A stretch of 64,000 bases of DNA from JANQJD01 sp965601685 (GTDB lineage: Bacteria; Pseudomonadota; Alphaproteobacteria; Rhodospirillales; Rhodospirillaceae): NCBI GenBank assembly GCA_965601685.1, contig CBFCWI010000002.1, positions 434,001 through 498,000 on the forward strand. The letters run 5' to 3'. Made by a program: the position numbers and the translations under genes. The notes under the pieces are model-generated. The model worked only from the letters and a program-made list of their open reading frames with translations, was not told where the DNA came from and made no database searches. Within the stretch, counting starts at the first letter, position 1, and each line of letters begins with the position of its first letter. Positions 61,693 through 64,000 of this stretch are shown here, piece by piece.

Positions 61693-62748
61693 TCAATGTA
61701 CCCCCCTTACGCCTTCTCGATGATTCATCGAGGAGGTTAGGGTGTGGTTTGTGCTCTCCCACACTGTTCGGATTGGAGAATCCAGAGCTATAGCATGATT
61801 GGACAGTAAAAGGCGGTGTAGAATAGTCCTGGCCTGTGCGACATCAGTTGCTATCTGCGCACGTAGGGCTTCAAGACCGTCGAAACGGCGTTCTGGGCGC
61901 AGGAATTCTACGAGCGCTACCCGCAAGCGCCGCCGATAAATATTCTCTGCAAAATCGAGTAGATGAACCTCTAATAGAGGCGTGCGCCCCTCGACACTAG
62001 GACGGTAGCCATAGTTAGCGACTCCGTTCTGCCAAAGGGTTTCGCCTCTTTTGTCGAGGCCGACACGCACGGCATAAACACCGATTCGTGGTTTTTGATA
62101 CTCACCAAGATACAGATTAGCGGTTGGATAGCCAAGCCATCGACCCCATTGGTCGCCATACTCGACACGACCCTCTACCTCGAAATAGCGACCGAGTAGC
62201 CATGCCGCATCGCGGGGGCGTCCCTCTACTAGACACGTCCGCACTTGTGTCGAGGAATAAGTGACACCGGTGGCGCTTCGCACAGGTGGGACAGCCGTTA
62301 CGGCAAACCCACGACTTCTCCCGAGAGCCTCCAGCACTGTTACATTACCACTCCGGCCCTGGCCGAATAAGTAATCGTACCCTACCACTACATGACGTGC
62401 ACCGATTCCTTCTACCAGCACATGATCCACGAATTCAGCTGCAGTGTGGCGAGCAAACTTCAAGTCGAAATGCTGGGCAATTAAAAAATCTACTCCTAGT
62501 GCTTCGAGGGTACGCGCCTTTGTGCGAAACGGTGTCAGACGAAAGGAATCCTTGTCCTTCGCCAACACAGCACGGGGATGAGGCTCAAAGGTCATGACAC
62601 CGACTGGCATGGCGGCGGCCAGACCAATGTCTCGTGCTGTTGCGATTACAGCCTGGTGCCCTAAATGTACGCCGTCGAAATTGCCAAGCACCACAACACT
62701 ACCGCGCACCTCTGTGGGCAATTCTGTGTAATGGCGGAACAGACGCAT
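61693..62748 (-). CDS. ribF: Bifunctional riboflavin kinase / FAD synthetase
   Basis: Makes FMN and FAD from riboflavin. The N-terminal adenylyltransferase domain has GNFDGVHLGHQAVI and the VVGYDYLFGQGRSG block; the C-terminal flavokinase domain has RWLGYPTANLYLG and NGVANYGYRPSV. The start is either ATG 62748 or GTG 62754; the latter has GAGGA about ten bases upstream. There is a C-terminal extension of about 30 residues after the kinase domain. Downstream of the phaJ-like gene by 14-20 bases. Confidence 0.94.
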   Translation of the reverse strand: MRLFRHYTELPTEVRGSVVVLGNFDGVHLGHQAVIATARDIGLAAAMPVGVMTFEPHPRAVLAKDKDSFRLTPFRTKARTLEALGVDFLIAQHFDLKFARHTAAEFVDHVLVEGIGARHVVVGYDYLFGQGRSGNVTVLEALGRSRGFAVTAVPPVRSATGVTYSSTQVRTCLVEGRPRDAAWLLGRYFEVEGRVEYGDQWGRWLGYPTANLYLGEYQKPRIGVYAVRVGLDKRGETLWQNGVANYGYRPSVEGRTPLLEVHLLDFAENIYRRRLRVALVEFLRPERRFDGLEALRAQIATDVAQARTILHRLLLSNHAIALDSPIRTVWESTNHTLTSSMNHREGVRGVH

Positions 62749-62767
62749 GGTCACGGAGGGAATATCC

Positions 62768-63199
62768 TCAGTCACGAGTTGGCATGAGGACGACGGCCTC
62801 ACCATCCACAACAACATGCGTGTCTACGAAACAGCGGGTAGCCAGGGTTGCAAACTTCTTTTGCGCGTCTAGAGCCCTGATCTCTACCCGTACCACTACG
62901 GTGTCGTGAATATGGACAGGTGCGAGGAACTTCAAGGTCTGGGTTATATAAATGCAACCTGGTCCTGGCATACGTGTTGCCATGCACGCTGAGATATAAG
63001 CGCCACATAGAGCACCGTGGGCGATACGTGTCTTAAAGCGGGTCTTTTTAGCGTATTCCTCGTTCAGATGCACCGGACTGTAGTCACCGGAAACTCCGGC
63101 GAACTGTACAATATCAGCCTCGGTGATAGTCCGGGCAAACACACCCTTCAGGCCGATGGTTAGATCTTCGAAATAAAGGCCATTCAGTTCATCGATCAT
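62768..63199 (-). CDS. phaJ: MaoC-like (R)-enoyl-CoA hydratase, PhaJ type
   Basis: A single hot-dog domain of 143 residues with the hydratase-2 motif: D39 and H44 in FAGVSGDYSPVHLNEEYA, and RIAHGALCGAYISA. PhaJ-type enzymes give (R)-3-hydroxyacyl-CoA for polyhydroxyalkanoate. The phaJ symbol rests on family features, not on neighbouring pha genes, which are absent here. It leads ribF. Confidence 0.85.
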   Translation of the reverse strand: MIDELNGLYFEDLTIGLKGVFARTITEADIVQFAGVSGDYSPVHLNEEYAKKTRFKTRIAHGALCGAYISACMATRMPGPGCIYITQTLKFLAPVHIHDTVVVRVEIRALDAQKKFATLATRCFVDTHVVVDGEAVVLMPTRD

Positions 63200-64000
63200 G
63201 GTTCCCTGCCTTGCCTCCCTTGCTGTTAGGTAGAGCAGATTCTACAGCGAGGTCTCACACTGGACAACCACGTGATCGCTGCCCTGGTTCAAATGACAGA
63301 GAATCATGTGGTAACGCTTTTTCGCTTGGCAAGGAGAGCATTGCTTTGTGGTGTTTATGCCATGAGTTTAGCTTACATATCTCTTAGATTGAGACTACAC
63401 GGTGTTACATGCGGCTGAAGCCGTTGGGAGGGGTTGCAGCAGAGACCCGTTTGAGGCAATGACTGTCTCAGCTAGCGTGCGGATCGTCTTGGCATCCATC
63501 ATACCAGTGGCTTACCGTTTCTGCTTGCTATCAAACGTACGAAGGCCTTGCTCGCTCATATGAGCCGCAGAAGAAGCGGATTTGGCTGCCGTTGCCGTGG
63601 AGCGTGGGAGATAGATTATCCCTATACTCTAGACGATGGCGCTACCACCTGCTTATCTGTATACCCTACAATACTGGGAGCTAGGATGGGCGTTGCAGAT
63701 GCTGGCGACTCTGTTCTTCGGTTGTTAACAAACATAAACTTGCAACACGCGCAGTGCTAACTCTCGCATAGGTACGTGGGCCCATTGAGCCACTGAACTG
63801 TGAGAGCGCTGAACGGGGGGGGACATAGAACAATGAAAGTATTTGTATGGCATACAAAGATAATTTGCACAATGGCTATAAAAAAGTATGATCTTTTGGC
63901 GATCATGGCTATGAATTAGAGGGTTCTGAGCAAGCGCTATCGTAATCATGATGGTACAATATGTCTTATAATACACTTTATGAGGTAAAAATATTTATCT
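63200..64000. other. Right-edge spacer without recognised gene
   Basis: About 800 bases. I see no gene in either strand that resembles a known family; the last 250 bases are AT-rich. Small dyads are GCTCATATGAGC (63554-63565) and TTTGTAT-GGC-ATACAAA (63842-63858), and there is a run of eight G at about 63816-63823. A gene could begin beyond the right edge. Confidence 0.5.

Noticed and set aside
1..64000. CRISPR arrays, insertion sequences, rRNA genes, toxin-antitoxin pairs
   Set aside because: None seen: no regularly spaced repeats, no transposase-like frames, no rRNA segments.

Overview
ORGANISM. The window looks like a mid-GC (about 50% by eye) alphaproteobacterial chromosome, probably Rhodospirillales-like and probably on a genome-reduction path. 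Signs of this are: the conserved dxr-rseP-bamA-skp-lpxD-fabZ-lpxA-lpxI cell-envelope run with LpxI instead of LpxH, a DUF465 small protein, a two-domain cold-shock protein, an S24-type repressor, HpnA/HpnM hopanoid-type genes, GatCAB, and sdhCDAB. About 60 kb of ordinary housekeeping genes is broken up by unusually long spacers (0.3-0.9 kb) that carry no recognisable genes but many short dyads and two-copy tandem duplications. Form IA RuBisCO (cbbLS), a nearly complete set of genes for the second (glyoxylate-assimilating) part of the 3-hydroxypropionate bi-cycle, GTP-type PEP carboxykinase, a PFK with an unusual donor-site signature and a PhaJ-like hydratase together suggest a chemoautotroph or mixotroph. 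From memory this resembles the reduced sulfur-oxidising flatworm symbiont Candidatus Riegeria, but that is inference and no sulfur gene is present here. LAYOUT. 0.1-10 kb: isoprenoid and envelope genes (dxr, rseP, bamA, skp, lpxD, fabZ, lpxA, lpxI), then lpxB inverted, and tRNA-Arg. 10.5-15 kb: a periplasmic c-type cytochrome domain protein, purH, hpnM-like, hpnA. 15.8-20.8 kb: ruvX facing gatCAB, then mnmA. 20.8-27.3 kb: the metabolic highlight, two divergent arms, smtA-smtB to the left and mct-meh-mch to the right. 27.6-34.1 kb: pgi-cobM-cobW, a GST, a small membrane protein, a crotonase and a PanE-like reductase. 34.4-37.8 kb: sdhCDAB. 38.7-40.7 kb: ferredoxin, tRNA-Asp, double cold-shock protein. 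41-46.6 kb: priA, pfk, DUF465, S24 regulator, def. 46.6-52.5 kb: trxA, dxs, ispA, xseB, pckG. 53-59.1 kb: sulfurtransferase, fmt, pepA, tRNA-Val, thiD, glmM. 59.8-63.2 kb: cbbLS, ribF, phaJ-like. HOW IT FITS TOGETHER. SmtAB would activate malate with CoA from succinyl-CoA. Malyl-CoA lyase (Mcl, not in this window) would cleave malyl-CoA to acetyl-CoA and glyoxylate. Glyoxylate plus propionyl-CoA would then pass through Mcl, Mch, Mct, Meh and Mcl to pyruvate and acetyl-CoA. Succinate dehydrogenase, PEPCK, PFK and Pgi would connect this with the Calvin cycle and sugar synthesis, and PhaJ with polyhydroxyalkanoate. dxs, dxr and ispA supply farnesyl-PP, with hpnA/hpnM as hints of hopanoids. Coordinates of genes are from open frames plus start choice by Shine-Dalgarno and family alignment from memory; no database search was possible.
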